64,000 bases of DNA from Prochlorococcus sp. AG-347-L19. GTDB lineage: Bacteria; Cyanobacteriota; Cyanobacteriia; PCC-6307; Cyanobiaceae. The notes below the pieces were generated by a model. That model worked only from the letters and a program-made list of their open reading frames with translations. It was not told where the DNA came from and made no database searches. The DNA is taken from contig QCCO01000001.1 in the NCBI GenBank assembly GCA_003278895.1, forward strand, positions 62,001-126,000. The letters are read 5' to 3'. Within the stretch, counting starts at the first letter, position 1. Each line of letters starts with the position of its first letter. Position numbers and translations under genes: made by a program. Shown here piece after piece: positions 53,703 to 64,000 of the stretch.

Positions 53703-54338
53703 TCATTCAGTCCAAAAATTAATTGATCTAACATTATCTCCCCATAATTTTTCCAATCTCTGATCTCTCCCACAAGAGAATCTATAAAACTTATATTTTA
53801 ATTCATTTCTCTCAGCAAAATCCTGATGATATTCTTCAGCCAACCAAAATTTATCTTTTGATTTTAGTTCTACAGATATTTTTTCTAATGGCACTCGCAA
53901 TTCTTTAGAGGCCGAAAGAATTGCATTTTTTGCATCACTTTCCTCAGTTTCATCTTTGAAAAAGATTACTGGCCTATAAGAATCTCCACGATCACAAAAT
54001 TGACCCTTGCCGTCCAGAGGATCAATATTTCTGAAATAGAGCCTTAGTATCTCGGGTAAAGTTACCAATTGAGAATCATAGTCCACCAAAACCACTTCCT
54101 GATGTCCTTCATGATTTTCGTAAGTAGGATTTTGTAAATCCCCACCTGAATAGCCACTTTGTACAAAATTTATCCCCTTTAATGACTCTAAATCGTGTTC
54201 TAAACACCAAAAACAACCTCCTGCAAGAATCAATTCCTCTGCAAAAGCGTGTACAGGGTTAATAAATATTGAAAAAGCAATTATTAGAGGTAAGAAATAT
54301 TTCATCTTTTTATTATAAAGTTTAAATAATAGAATCAA
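53703..54338 (-). CDS. msrA: Peptide methionine sulfoxide reductase MsrA (signal peptide-bearing)
   Basis: LILAGGCFWCLEHDLESLKGINFVQSGYSGGDLQNPTYE, GHQEVVLVDYD. Confidence 0.93.
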   Translation of the reverse strand: MILLFKLYNKKMKYFLPLIIAFSIFINPVHAFAEELILAGGCFWCLEHDLESLKGINFVQSGYSGGDLQNPTYENHEGHQEVVLVDYDSQLVTLPEILRLYFRNIDPLDGKGQFCDRGDSYRPVIFFKDETEESDAKNAILSASKELRVPLEKISVELKSKDKFWLAEEYHQDFAERNELKYKFYRFSCGRDQRLEKLWGDNVRSINFWTE

Positions 54339-55500
54339 TAATTTCTTTAGCAGCTCTCTGGACTACGCCCTCTTCACCTAATTCTTTTTTTAAAAAAGCA
54401 TAACCTTTTTTAATTTTTATTTTTTCTGACTTCCCCTCAAGAATTTTACAAGATTTATAGAAGATTTTCTTTTCGTCAAATTCTTCCTGTACAAACTCAG
54501 GGATTATTAATTTATTAATTAACAAATTAACAGGGGAAATAAATCTTACTTTAAATCTAAGAATTTTTTTAGCAATAAAAGCAGTTACCCTACTTACTCT
54601 ATAACCAACAATCTGTGGGATTTCGTATAAAGCTAATTCCATATTAACTGTCCCTGATTTACAAAGAGCAATTTTAGTTAGCGAATAAATATAAGGTTTT
54701 AATTTTGCACTATTTTTTTGAGAAATAACAAGTCCTTTAACTTGATAGTTTCTAAAGGCTTTTTTGAATATTTCATCAAAAGCCTTTCGACAGGAGGGAA
54801 TATAGACAACTAAATTTGGATACTTTTGTTGTAATTTTCTAGCCGCCAGCATAAAAGTAGGTAATATATATTTCAATTCTTGAGGTCTTGATGCAGGCAT
54901 TAAAAGTAGAATATTTTGATCTGGGCGAAGCTTTAAAATAGCTCGAGCATCTTTTTTTAGAGGAAGTTTTTTTGTTAAGTCAATCATTGGATGTCCAACC
55001 CACAAAACATTTCCACCTCTCTTTTTATAAAAAGCAGCTTCTTTCTTGAAAATCGCAAAAATTTTATCAGAAAATTTTATTAGATTTGTTGTAGTATTAT
55101 TTCCAACCCTCCAAGCCCACTCTTGGGGAGCAATATAGTAAAAAATTGGAATTTTTGTCTTCGAATTTTTTAATTTAGTACCAATTTTTATATTGGGACC
55201 CATATAGTCAATCAAAATTAAACAATCTGGAGGATATTTTTTTAGTAATTTATAAATTCTTTTTTGAATTAATAATGTTGGGAGAATAAGAGGTAAAGCC
55301 TCCCAAATCCCTATTGCACTTATAGATGTAGTATCTTGAAGAACTTTTACGCCTTCTTTCTTCATCCTTTCCCCACCTAATCCGCAAATTTCTAAATCTA
55401 TAGATCGTTTTTTAGCTTCATCTAATAACCCTTTTGATAACAAACTTCCATGCAAATCTCCTGAGACTTCTCCAGTGCTTATAAATATCTTTTTATTCAT
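54322..55500 (-). CDS. lpxB: Lipid-A-disaccharide synthase
   Basis: FISTGEVSGDLHGSLL, CLILIDYMGPNIKIG, YYIAPQEWAWR, LLLMPASRPQELKYILP. Confidence 0.96.
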   Translation of the reverse strand: MNKKIFISTGEVSGDLHGSLLSKGLLDEAKKRSIDLEICGLGGERMKKEGVKVLQDTTSISAIGIWEALPLILPTLLIQKRIYKLLKKYPPDCLILIDYMGPNIKIGTKLKNSKTKIPIFYYIAPQEWAWRVGNNTTTNLIKFSDKIFAIFKKEAAFYKKRGGNVLWVGHPMIDLTKKLPLKKDARAILKLRPDQNILLLMPASRPQELKYILPTFMLAARKLQQKYPNLVVYIPSCRKAFDEIFKKAFRNYQVKGLVISQKNSAKLKPYIYSLTKIALCKSGTVNMELALYEIPQIVGYRVSRVTAFIAKKILRFKVRFISPVNLLINKLIIPEFVQEEFDEKKIFYKSCKILEGKSEKIKIKKGYAFLKKELGEEGVVQRAAKEIIDSII

Positions 55501-56351
55501 AAATTCACTAAAGGCATTGGTCCGCGTCTTTCGTTAGATATTGATTCTTTTAAAAAACTACATAATTTTGAAGATGAAAGATCTAATTCTCCTTTCATTG
55601 CTTTTTCTATTGAATTTGAAATCGTATCATTAGATTTGAAAAGTAGATTCCAAGTATTTTGAAGAATTTTTAAGTCAAAATCTTTATTTTCTAATAAACC
55701 ACTTCTTTTAATTCCAATCCTATTCAAACCTCTCAATCTTCCTGGGTGACCTTCGGCTAAACAAAAAGGAGGAACATCTCTATCAACTCTTGTCATTCCT
55801 CCAATCATTGCTAAATATCCAATATGAACAAATTGATGAATACCTAAACAACCTCCAATAATAGCTTTATCCTCAATTTTTACATGGCCAGCAACTTGAA
55901 CACTATTTGATAAGACTATCCTATTACCAAGTTCACAATTATGGCCGATGTGAGTGTAAGCCATCAACAAATTATTATTGCCAATAATAGTTTTTTCTCC
56001 TTCATCAGTTGCTTTATTAATAGTTACACATTCTCTGAAAGTATTATTATCTCCAATAACTACTTCAGTAGGAGCCCCTTTATATTTAAGGTCTTGGGGA
56101 TCAAGGCCTATAAAAACACTTGGAAAAACTTTATTGTTTATACCAATTTGAGTTCTTCCAGAAATAACTGCATTAGGTCCTATTTCGGATCCTTTCCCGA
56201 TAATCACATTAGGACCTACAACAGCTCCTTGAGAGATAATAACCCCATCATGTAATTCGGCACTTGGATCAACAAACGCATTTGGGTGTACTTTTACACC
56301 ACTAAAGCCTAAGTTTAGTTCAGTATTTTTAAGATCCATATCTCTAATCAA
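55497..56351 (-). CDS. lpxA: Acyl-ACP--UDP-N-acetylglucosamine O-acyltransferase
   Basis: Hexapeptide repeats; [72 protein letters not shown]. Confidence 0.97.
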   Translation of the reverse strand: MIRDMDLKNTELNLGFSGVKVHPNAFVDPSAELHDGVIISQGAVVGPNVIIGKGSEIGPNAVISGRTQIGINNKVFPSVFIGLDPQDLKYKGAPTEVVIGDNNTFRECVTINKATDEGEKTIIGNNNLLMAYTHIGHNCELGNRIVLSNSVQVAGHVKIEDKAIIGGCLGIHQFVHIGYLAMIGGMTRVDRDVPPFCLAEGHPGRLRGLNRIGIKRSGLLENKDFDLKILQNTWNLLFKSNDTISNSIEKAMKGELDLSSSKLCSFLKESISNERRGPMPLVNL

Positions 56352-56802
56352 CTAATGAAAACATTAATTCTCCAGCACAAACCAAATTCCCATCAACGTG
56401 AGCCTCACCTTTAACCTTCCCAAATCTTTGTCTTTTAATCGACAATAACTCACAAGAAATTATCAATTGATCTCCAGGTACAACTGGTTTTCTGAATTTA
56501 ACATTATTGATTCCAGCAAAGACGAAAAGCCCTTTTGGAAGATCGGGCATTTGCGTTACAATAATTCCACCAACTTGAGCCATTGATTCAACAATAAGAA
56601 CACCAGGCATCAAGGGTCTTTCAGGAAAGTGTCCCTGAAATTGAGGCTCATTTAGAGTTACATTTTTTACTGCAACAGCTCTCTCCCCTGGAATATTCTC
56701 TATAACCTTGTCCACAAGAGCAAAAGGATATCTATGAGGTAATAAACCTAGTATTTGCTCAGAGGAAAGTTGATTATTTTCACTGGATAATTTCTTTTCC
56801 AA
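56344..56802 (-). CDS. fabZ: 3-hydroxyacyl-[acyl-carrier-protein] dehydratase FabZ
   Basis: [39 protein letters not shown]. Confidence 0.98.
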   Translation of the reverse strand: MEKKLSSENNQLSSEQILGLLPHRYPFALVDKVIENIPGERAVAVKNVTLNEPQFQGHFPERPLMPGVLIVESMAQVGGIIVTQMPDLPKGLFVFAGINNVKFRKPVVPGDQLIISCELLSIKRQRFGKVKGEAHVDGNLVCAGELMFSLVD

Positions 56803-56819
56803 AACAATTAAAGATAAAG

Positions 56820-57656
56820 TTAATTTTTTAGCGATGAGGCCAACAAAGCATTTAAAGAATGTGATCCTTTATAAACTAAAATTTGAGCCTTAGGTAACCC
56901 TACCAAAGCCAAGTCCCCAATAAGGTCCAAAATTTTATGTCTTATTGGTTCATTATCAAATCTTAATGGTGGATTAACCCATTTTTCACCGTCACAAACA
57001 AGGGCATTGTCCAAACTTCCGCCTTTTATTAATCCAAGTTCACTTAACTCTTGAAATTGATCTTTAAAACCAAATGTTCTCGCAGGAGCGATCATTTCAA
57101 CAAAACTTTTTGGATTTAAATCAATCACAAAAGTTTGATTTCCAATTGCTTTATATGCAAAACTTATAGTGGATATAATTGTGATTTTTTCAGAAGGAGT
57201 TACTGCTATGACTGAGCCTTCTTTATTTAAAATTATTGACTTATTAATTTCTTGAAAGAAATTATCTGGTCTAGGTGCCTTTTTTATCCCTACTTTTTCA
57301 AAATCTTTAACCCACTGGATTGCCGATCCATCTAAAAGGGGAATCTCTTTACCATCAACTTCAATATGTATATAACTCAACCCACATCCTGCCATTGAAG
57401 ATAATAAATGCTCGATAGTATACAAGTTTCTTCCCCCTAATTTAACCGCAGTACAAAGCATCGTACTTCCAATTAAATCCTGAGTTAACTTAAAAATCTC
57501 ATTAGGTTTATCCCTAAAAGAGACATAATATCCTTCTTTGTCATAAGAAGAAATTCTAACTCTTGTTTTTTCTCCACTGTGTAGACCAATACCTTCTCTG
57601 GAAATAACACCAGCCAAGGTATAGCAAGAATCATAATTAGCAGGCCAAGAAAACAC
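56820..57656 (-). CDS. lpxC: UDP-3-O-acyl-N-acetylglucosamine deacetylase
   Basis: [66 protein letters not shown]. Confidence 0.96.
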   Translation of the reverse strand: MFSWPANYDSCYTLAGVISREGIGLHSGEKTRVRISSYDKEGYYVSFRDKPNEIFKLTQDLIGSTMLCTAVKLGGRNLYTIEHLLSSMAGCGLSYIHIEVDGKEIPLLDGSAIQWVKDFEKVGIKKAPRPDNFFQEINKSIILNKEGSVIAVTPSEKITIISTISFAYKAIGNQTFVIDLNPKSFVEMIAPARTFGFKDQFQELSELGLIKGGSLDNALVCDGEKWVNPPLRFDNEPIRHKILDLIGDLALVGLPKAQILVYKGSHSLNALLASSLKN

Positions 57657-59789
57657 TTAAAACTTCCATCCAACTCCAAGTGTATATCTCCAATCTCCAC
57701 TTAAGTCCTTGCTAGCAACATCTAATCTTAATGGACCTATTGGTGTTTTGACCCCAACTCCACCTCCAATAGAAAAACCAGAACCTGATTTCTGCAATAA
57801 TTTGCCAGGTTTTCCAGGAACTTCCTTTTGAGAGCCTAAATCACTCCCTGCATCAACGAATAAAGCTCCTGATATCATTCTCCAAACGGGGAATCTATAT
57901 TCTGCTGTGCCCTCAACAAAACTTTTACTCACAGCCAAATCACAAGATCCCCAACCTCTAACAGATGATGTTCCTCCCATACAAAAAGCTTCATAAGGAG
58001 GCAATTCCCCAAGAATAGTTCCGGCCTTAAATTGAAATCCAATAGCTTGAGGGCAGTCGTCACTAGTAGCGCTACTAGACTTACATGCTTTAGTTAAATT
58101 TATTAATTTTGTAGGTATAAAAAATGAATATGATGCTCTCATTCTATTAAAAGTTGGAGAATCTTTTCCTATTGAGACAAATTGTTCAGTACCAAAGCTT
58201 AATTTATTTCCTGCTGTTGGATTGATAGTATTGTTCAAATTATTTCTGGAAGTACTCGCAATAACACTCACTAATGTATTTTCTTCAGGGCATGAACCGT
58301 CATTTGGAGTAAATCCAATACAAATAATGTCATTTATATTTCCTGTTGTTGGAGTCATATCACCATAAGGCTTTGTGTTCCCATCACCATCAATCATCTT
58401 TACTTTCTTAAAATTCATTCCTGCAAGAACTCTCCATTTGGCTACCTTAAATGGATCTCCACCATTAAGTGGCCTTGAGAAAGAAAATCCACCTCCTGTT
58501 TTTTCTAAAACTATTGATGAAAAAGTATCAGAGGTTGAAGTGGTAGTATCATCTACTGCGTATATGCGTCCATTATTTTCACTTTTAAATTCTTGTGGAT
58601 AATCTCTACTTAAAAAAATATTTGTTCTAAAAGATGTTTTATGTTTATCTCCTTTAATCCATGGATCAGATAATGAAAAATTATAAGTAGTTGAATATTC
58701 TCCGAAATTTAGATTTAGATTTGTAGACCATGCTCTTCCAAGTGCATTTGATTCTTGCAAACCTATTGAGGCGAAGATACCTGAATTATTGCTATAACCA
58801 AGTCCACCTGTTAATGAACCTGTTCTTTGCTCGCTCAAGTCTAAAAAAATTATGACTTGACCAGGATTTAAATTATCAGGGCCAAGAGAAACCTTTACAT
58901 CATCAAATAATGATGTGGCATAGAGTCTACCAATATCAGCTTCTAAAATTTTTCTATTAAATATTGAACCAGGTTGGGTTTTTAATTCTCTCTTTATCAC
59001 CCAATCTTTTGTTTTCCCTTTTCTAGGTTTTCCATCAATAACAAATTCACCATCAGAATCAGGGAATCTTATTTTTACGTCAGATATAATACCTTCAGAA
59101 ACTTTTAATGTTACTATTCCGTTCTCAAAGATTCTATCGGGGCCACTAATTCTAATTAAAGAATAACCCTCTTTTTCATAACGTTTTTTTATTATTTCTA
59201 TCTTATTTTGAAGTTCATTTAAGTTAAGAGTTGTCCCATAATAATTATTAAAAATATCATCTACATATTTATTAGATATTAAAGAGTTTATTGGTTTAAG
59301 TTCAACTTTCTTCAAAATTGGATTAGGCACTACATTTACTATTAGCCGAACGCCTAGTGGGCCATCTTGAGAATTTATTTTAACTCCTGAGAACCAACCA
59401 CTAGCATATATTGCATTGAGGTCTTGATTTAAAATTCGATTATCAACAATACTTCCTGGCTTTATGCTCATAGAATCATATGCTGCCAATTCAAGTTTTC
59501 TGCCTTCAGGATGATTTTCCCAACCTTCGATAATTATTTCTGAGATAAGAACACTTTCTTTCTCAATATCATTTTTATTTTCTGCAATAAGAAAATTTTT
59601 CTCTTGTTTGATATCAATCCCTTGAAATAAACCACTATTAATATTTGTTATTTCTAAAGTTGTTATTGGATGACTACCATCATCTTGAGAATATCTAGCG
59701 GCCAGTTCTGAATTATTTGATATCAAGATCAACGGAGAGCATGCAACATTAGTAAAAATCTTTCCAAATTTTAAAAAATGTTTGTGCAT
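57657..59789 (-). CDS. bamA: Omp85/BamA-family outer membrane assembly protein (POTRA + beta barrel)
   Basis: POTRA repeats; MGGTSSVRGWGSCDLAVSKSFVEGTAEYRFPVW...GGGVGVKTPIGPLRLDVA; C-terminal aromatic W-K-F. Confidence 0.93.
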   Translation of the reverse strand: MHKHFLKFGKIFTNVACSPLILISNNSELAARYSQDDGSHPITTLEITNINSGLFQGIDIKQEKNFLIAENKNDIEKESVLISEIIIEGWENHPEGRKLELAAYDSMSIKPGSIVDNRILNQDLNAIYASGWFSGVKINSQDGPLGVRLIVNVVPNPILKKVELKPINSLISNKYVDDIFNNYYGTTLNLNELQNKIEIIKKRYEKEGYSLIRISGPDRIFENGIVTLKVSEGIISDVKIRFPDSDGEFVIDGKPRKGKTKDWVIKRELKTQPGSIFNRKILEADIGRLYATSLFDDVKVSLGPDNLNPGQVIIFLDLSEQRTGSLTGGLGYSNNSGIFASIGLQESNALGRAWSTNLNLNFGEYSTTYNFSLSDPWIKGDKHKTSFRTNIFLSRDYPQEFKSENNGRIYAVDDTTTSTSDTFSSIVLEKTGGGFSFSRPLNGGDPFKVAKWRVLAGMNFKKVKMIDGDGNTKPYGDMTPTTGNINDIICIGFTPNDGSCPEENTLVSVIASTSRNNLNNTINPTAGNKLSFGTEQFVSIGKDSPTFNRMRASYSFFIPTKLINLTKACKSSSATSDDCPQAIGFQFKAGTILGELPPYEAFCMGGTSSVRGWGSCDLAVSKSFVEGTAEYRFPVWRMISGALFVDAGSDLGSQKEVPGKPGKLLQKSGSGFSIGGGVGVKTPIGPLRLDVASKDLSGDWRYTLGVGWKF

Positions 59790-59834
59790 AATACTTTTGA
59801 TTAAGATAAATAAATCATTCTTAATTGAATTAGT

Positions 59835-60563
59835 TTAGAGAAAATCGTTTATTCTTCGGTGAATTTCACTATAGGCTTCAATTAGACCACCTAAATCATT
59901 CCTAAATCTATCTTTATCTAAACTTTTTATTGTATCATTTTTTTGGTTTAGATCCCACAATCTACAATTATCAGGACTTATTTCATCCCCAAGGAGAATG
60001 TTATTTTTATGATCATAACCAAATTCCAACTTGAAATCCACAAGTTGAAGTTGAATATTTTTAAAAAAACTTTTCAGGATTAAATTAATTTTTAAAGTTA
60101 AATTTATTATTAATTCTAAATCATGAGAACCTATTATATTCATTAATTCAATTCTATCTTTTGTAAGAAGGGGATCATTAAGTAAATCATTTTTAAGATA
60201 AATATCAATTAAAGGTTTTGAGAGGAAAGTTCCAGGTTTTATAGTTGTCTGTTTACACAAAGAACCATATGCAGTATTTCTCAAAACAATTTCTAATGGA
60301 ATTATTTTTATTTTTTTTGCAATCATTGTATTTTCATTTTCAAGTTTAATAAAATGGGTTGGAATATTCTTCTTAACAAGAATCTCAAAAATTCTTGCAC
60401 TTATTAAGCAATTAAGTTTGCCTTTACCTTCAAATTTTTCTTTTTTCAACGCATTAAATGCTGTAGCATCATCTTTAAATTCAATTTTTACTTTATCTAC
60501 ATCATCATGAGTAAATACTTTTTTTGCTTTGCCTTCGTAAATCAACTCATATTTATTATTCAT
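59835..60563 (-). CDS. purC: Phosphoribosylaminoimidazole-succinocarboxamide synthase
   Basis: LIYEGKAKKVFTHDD, IPTHFIKL, IPLEIVLRNTAYGSLCK, VDFKLEFGYD. Confidence 0.97.
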   Translation of the reverse strand: MNNKYELIYEGKAKKVFTHDDVDKVKIEFKDDATAFNALKKEKFEGKGKLNCLISARIFEILVKKNIPTHFIKLENENTMIAKKIKIIPLEIVLRNTAYGSLCKQTTIKPGTFLSKPLIDIYLKNDLLNDPLLTKDRIELMNIIGSHDLELIINLTLKINLILKSFFKNIQLQLVDFKLEFGYDHKNNILLGDEISPDNCRLWDLNQKNDTIKSLDKDRFRNDLGGLIEAYSEIHRRINDFL

Positions 60564-60698
60564 TAATTTAAAACCTCATAATGATTACTAAAGTTCTTTT
60601 TTGTAATTAACATAATTATTAGAGATCATTTTCGAATAATTTTATTTTATTTTAACTGATTATTTATCGAAACCTCATAACCTCAAAAAAACAAATAT

Positions 60699-62030
60699 AT
60701 GGGAATTCATTCATCAAGTTCTATGAGCTTTATAAGATTAGAAAATATATTAATAATTGGAAATGGCGGGAGAGAGAACTCTTTAGCTTGGGTTATTCAA
60801 AAAAATGAATTAGTTAAAAAAGTATATTTAATCCCTGGTAATGCTGGATCAGAAAGAATAAATAAATGTGAAAGGATAAAAATGGATATAAATAATAAGG
60901 ACGAACTAGTAGAAAAGCTTGATTTTTTTAAGATAGATTTAGTTGTAATCGGACCAGAAATACCTCTAGCAAATGGATTAGCTGATTTTCTTCGTAAAAA
61001 AAATTTTAAAGTTTTTGGTCCTAATAAAAATGGAGCAAAATTAGAATTTAGCAAATCTTGGGCGAAAGAATTTATGAAAGACGCAAATATTCCAACTGCA
61101 AACTTTTGGACAGTCAATTCTCTAGAAGAAGCCAAAAAGATTATCAATTCATCATCTATTCCACTGGTGGTAAAAGCTGATGGTCTGGCTTCAGGTAAAG
61201 GAGTTTTTATTCCTAATTCAAAAGATGAATGCTTTAAGGCAGCAGAATCAATTTTTAATGGTAGATTTGGCAAATCAGGGGATGTAGTTGTTTTGGAAGA
61301 AAAAATTAAAGGTCCAGAAGTTTCAATTTTTGCTTTATGCGATGGTAAGAGATATATATTACTTCCAACTGCCCAAGACCATAAGCGACTTAACGAGAAA
61401 GATAAAGGCCCTAATACAGGAGGTATGGGAGCTTATTCTCCTGCCCCATTACTAACAGAAAATTACCTTGATAGAATTATCAAGGAGATAATTGAACCCA
61501 CAATAAATGAACTAAATAAAAGAAATATTGACTATAAAGGCGTAATTTATTTTGGGTTAATGATCACAAAATCTGGACCCAAAGTTATAGAATATAACTG
61601 CAGATTTGGTGATCCAGAATGCCAAACGATAATGCCCTTGATGGATCAAAATTTTGTATTCCTTTTAGAAAAATGCTCAATGGGAAATCTAACTGGTGAT
61701 GAAAAAATCAATACTTCTGATAAAGTAAGCGGCTGTGTTATTGCGACCTCCAAAGGTTATCCTCACGAATATAAAACTGGCTTTCAAATAAAAATAGGTA
61801 AAATTGACCCAAATGATTGCCAAATTTTCGACTCAGGCACTTCTTTAAGTGAAAATGGCAAATTAGTAACTGATGGAGGAAGAGTTTTAAGTATCGTCTG
61901 TCAAGATAAAGATTTCGATATGGTTTTTGAGAAAGCATACAAAAATTTAAAAGAAATTCATTTTGAGGGTATTTACTTTAGAAATGATATAGGTCATCAA
62001 GTCAGAAAAAACTTTTCTAGGGAGAATTAA
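60699..62030 (+). CDS. purD: Phosphoribosylamine--glycine ligase
   Basis: ILIIGNGGRENSLAWVIQ, VVKADGLASGKGVFIP, GPNTGGMGAYSPAP, EYNCRFGDPECQ. Confidence 0.97.
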   Translation: MGIHSSSSMSFIRLENILIIGNGGRENSLAWVIQKNELVKKVYLIPGNAGSERINKCERIKMDINNKDELVEKLDFFKIDLVVIGPEIPLANGLADFLRKKNFKVFGPNKNGAKLEFSKSWAKEFMKDANIPTANFWTVNSLEEAKKIINSSSIPLVVKADGLASGKGVFIPNSKDECFKAAESIFNGRFGKSGDVVVLEEKIKGPEVSIFALCDGKRYILLPTAQDHKRLNEKDKGPNTGGMGAYSPAPLLTENYLDRIIKEIIEPTINELNKRNIDYKGVIYFGLMITKSGPKVIEYNCRFGDPECQTIMPLMDQNFVFLLEKCSMGNLTGDEKINTSDKVSGCVIATSKGYPHEYKTGFQIKIGKIDPNDCQIFDSGTSLSENGKLVTDGGRVLSIVCQDKDFDMVFEKAYKNLKEIHFEGIYFRNDIGHQVRKNFSREN

Positions 62031-62034
62031 ACTT

Positions 62035-64000
62035 ATGGTGGATACCAATAACCGAGAAAGTAGAGAACATAACATTACCGATAATGAAAATATGAATAGT
62101 AACTATTGGATTAATAGACTAATCGCTTGGTGGAGTGGCTTCAGTTTAAGAACAAAGTTATTAGCTATAGCAACCCTTGTCGTAAGCCTCCTCATGACAG
62201 GAATAACTTTTTTTGCATTAAATAGTATTCAAAGAGATGCAGGTATGAACGATACTAGATATGCTCGAGATCTTGGCTTATTATTATCTGGGAATGTTAC
62301 AGAATTAGTTGCTAACAACCAAAAAAAAGAAATTTCAAATGTAGCTGAAAAGTTTTGGAGATCGAGTCGAAATCTGCGTTATATATTTTTTACTGATGCT
62401 GAGGATATTGTTCAACTTGGGATACCGATCAGTGCTACTCCTACAAGTGCAGACAGTCAGTTTCAGCTCACTCGAAGATTAAAACTGCCATCAGAATTAA
62501 AGAAGAGACCACAATTCCCGTTAGTTAGACAGCATGCCACACCTCAAGGGCAAGTAACAGATGTATTTGTCCCAATGTTGTGGAAAGGCAAATATCTTGG
62601 AACTTTAGCTTTAGGAGTCACTCCCAATAAAAAAGCACTAGCCAGTGCTGCCCTAACTAGAGAAGTAACCATCGCAGTTTTTATCTCTATTTGGGTTTTA
62701 GTAATACTTGGAGCTGTATTTAATGCACTAACAATTACGAGACCTGTCAGAGAGTTAGTAAGAGGTGTCAGAGAAATTTCAAGAGGAAATTTCAAGTCCA
62801 GAATCTCTTTACCTATGACAGGTGATCTAGGAGAACTCTTAAATGGATTTAACCGAATGGCAACACAACTAGAAAATTATGACGAAGCTAATATTGAAGA
62901 ACTGAAAGCCGCACAAATTAAGCAGCAGTCGCTTATAGCTACAATGGCTGATGGTGCAATTTTATTGGACTCACAAGGCAAGATTGTACTTACTAATCCA
63001 ACAGCAAAGAGATTATTTCGTTGGGAAGGAAGATTTCTAGAGGGTAAACATTTTTTAAATGAAATCCCCGAAATTTTATCCAACGACTTACATACAAATA
63101 TAGAATCTATCTTAAACAGGGAAAAGGAGAAAGACGATTTAAGATTCAGCTTAGGAGAACCGGCAAGAACATTAAGAATTGTCTTGCAATCAGTCTTAGA
63201 TACAAATAAAGTTGAATTAAAAGGAATTGCTGTAACAATCCAAGACTTAACTAGAGAAGTTGAACTTAACGCGGCACAAAATAGATTCATAAGCAATGTA
63301 TCTCATGAATTAAGGACGCCACTTTTTAATATCAAAAGTTATGTAGAGACCTTACATGATTTAAAAGATCAGCTTTCTGATGAAGAACAAATTGAATTTC
63401 TAGGAATTGCTAATTCAGAAACTGATAGGTTAACAAGACTTGTAAATGATGTATTAGATTTATCTAGATTGGAGTCTGGGAAAATTGTTCAGCTAGAGCA
63501 AATGGACATAAAACCAGCAATAGAACAGACTCTTAGAAATTATAGACTTAATGCTTCAGAAAAAAATGTTTCATTAGCTCATGACATAGAGGAAACTATT
63601 CCTCCAATTCTTGGAAATTTTGATTTACTTTTGCAGGTTTTTGATAATTTACTAGGAAATGGACTGAAGTTTAGTCCAAAAAACAGCGCCTTAATTATAA
63701 GAGCTTATACTTGGCCAGATTCCTGTCCAGCTTTCCCTCCAAGCATTAAAAACGATGCAGCCCCTCAATGTGAATTAGTTTCACCACTTCCAAAAGTAAG
63801 AATTGAGATTGCTGATACTGGCTCAGGGATATCTCAGGCTGACCAAGAAAAGATATTTGATCGTTTTTATAGAGTTGAGAATTCTGTTCATACTGAGCAA
63901 GGGACCGGCTTAGGTTTATCTATAGTTCGGGGAATAATTGAAAAACACGGTGGGGAGATTCGTATGGCTAGTGAATTGGGAGTAGGAACAACGTTTTGGT
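62035..64000 (+). CDS. nblS: NblS/Hik33-type sensor histidine kinase (truncated at window end)
   Basis: Manual translation: TM + HAMP + PAS, HisKA motif NRFISNVSHELRTPLFNIKSYVETLHDLK, HATPase GNGLKFSPKN...DTGSGISQADQEKIFDRFYRVENSVHTEQGTGLGLSI; no stop before 64000. Confidence 0.9.
   Translation, partial: MVDTNNRESREHNITDNENMNSNYWINRLIAWWSGFSLRTKLLAIATLVVSLLMTGITFFALNSIQRDAGMNDTRYARDLGLLLSGNVTELVANNQKKEISNVAEKFWRSSRNLRYIFFTDAEDIVQLGIPISATPTSADSQFQLTRRLKLPSELKKRPQFPLVRQHATPQGQVTDVFVPMLWKGKYLGTLALGVTPNKKALASAALTREVTIAVFISIWVLVILGAVFNALTITRPVRELVRGVREISRGNFKSRISLPMTGDLGELLNGFNRMATQLENYDEANIEELKAAQIKQQSLIATMADGAILLDSQGKIVLTNPTAKRLFRWEGRFLEGKHFLNEIPEILSNDLHTNIESILNREKEKDDLRFSLGEPARTLRIVLQSVLDTNKVELKGIAVTIQDLTREVELNAAQNRFISNVSHELRTPLFNIKSYVETLHDLKDQLSDEEQIEFLGIANSETDRLTRLVNDVLDLSRLESGKIVQLEQMDIKPAIEQTLRNYRLNASEKNVSLAHDIEETIPPILGNFDLLLQVFDNLLGNGLKFSPKNSALIIRAYTWPDSCPAFPPSIKNDAAPQCELVSPLPKVRIEIADTGSGISQADQEKIFDRFYRVENSVHTEQGTGLGLSIVRGIIEKHGGEIRMASELGVGTTFW

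Noticed and set aside
60797-61273. 158-aa minus ORF within purD
   Set aside because: Antisense to conserved purD motifs; shadow ORF.
62544-63296. Minus ORFs of 83 and 139 aa near the window end
   Set aside because: Antisense to the NblS-type histidine kinase, which the ORF track omits because it runs off the window.
1-64000. CRISPR arrays, IS elements, prophage or defence islands
   Set aside because: No repeat-spacer pattern, transposase, integrase, phage structural gene or recognisable defence gene seen in the listed ORFs or my reading; the GIY-YIG-like gene has no such context.

Overview
This 64 kb AT-rich window is dense, mostly single-copy core genome of a marine picocyanobacterium. Gene content and AT bias point to a high-light Prochlorococcus-type genome; that assignment is inferred from the sequence and was not searched. 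I find about 60 protein genes, three tRNAs (Leu-CAA, His-GTG, Gly-UCC) and a small bacterial SRP RNA (ffs). Main blocks: trmD/era/rpsP/ffh; Ftn2/ARC6-like division protein; pdhA; a group 2-type sigma factor; mnmA; lnt; a Ni-SOD cluster (sodN, sodX, Ni-permease-like gene); trpC/lpd; murA; argD/folC; miaB; ddl/ftsQ/ftsZ; panB; clpR/clpP; ilvC/cobD; a patch of small ORFs with an Hlip and HU; a glycogen debranching enzyme and GPH-type transporter; plsY/pyrF/tyrS; pepA; and msrA/lpxB/lpxA/fabZ/lpxC/bamA/purC, purD and a truncated NblS-type histidine kinase. I see no CRISPR array, prophage, transposon or defence island, and no convincing large undescribed system. The most interesting signals are small: (i) sodX has no ATG/GTG/TTG start upstream of its catalytic SGESM motif; (ii) a SpoU-family methyltransferase has an intact N-terminal domain but no canonical start; (iii) an overlapping pair of unlisted micro-ORFs (35 and 36 aa, both hydrophobic) preceded by an 8-aa ORF with a strong Shine-Dalgarno; (iv) a 2.4 kb patch of small membrane or secreted ORFs.
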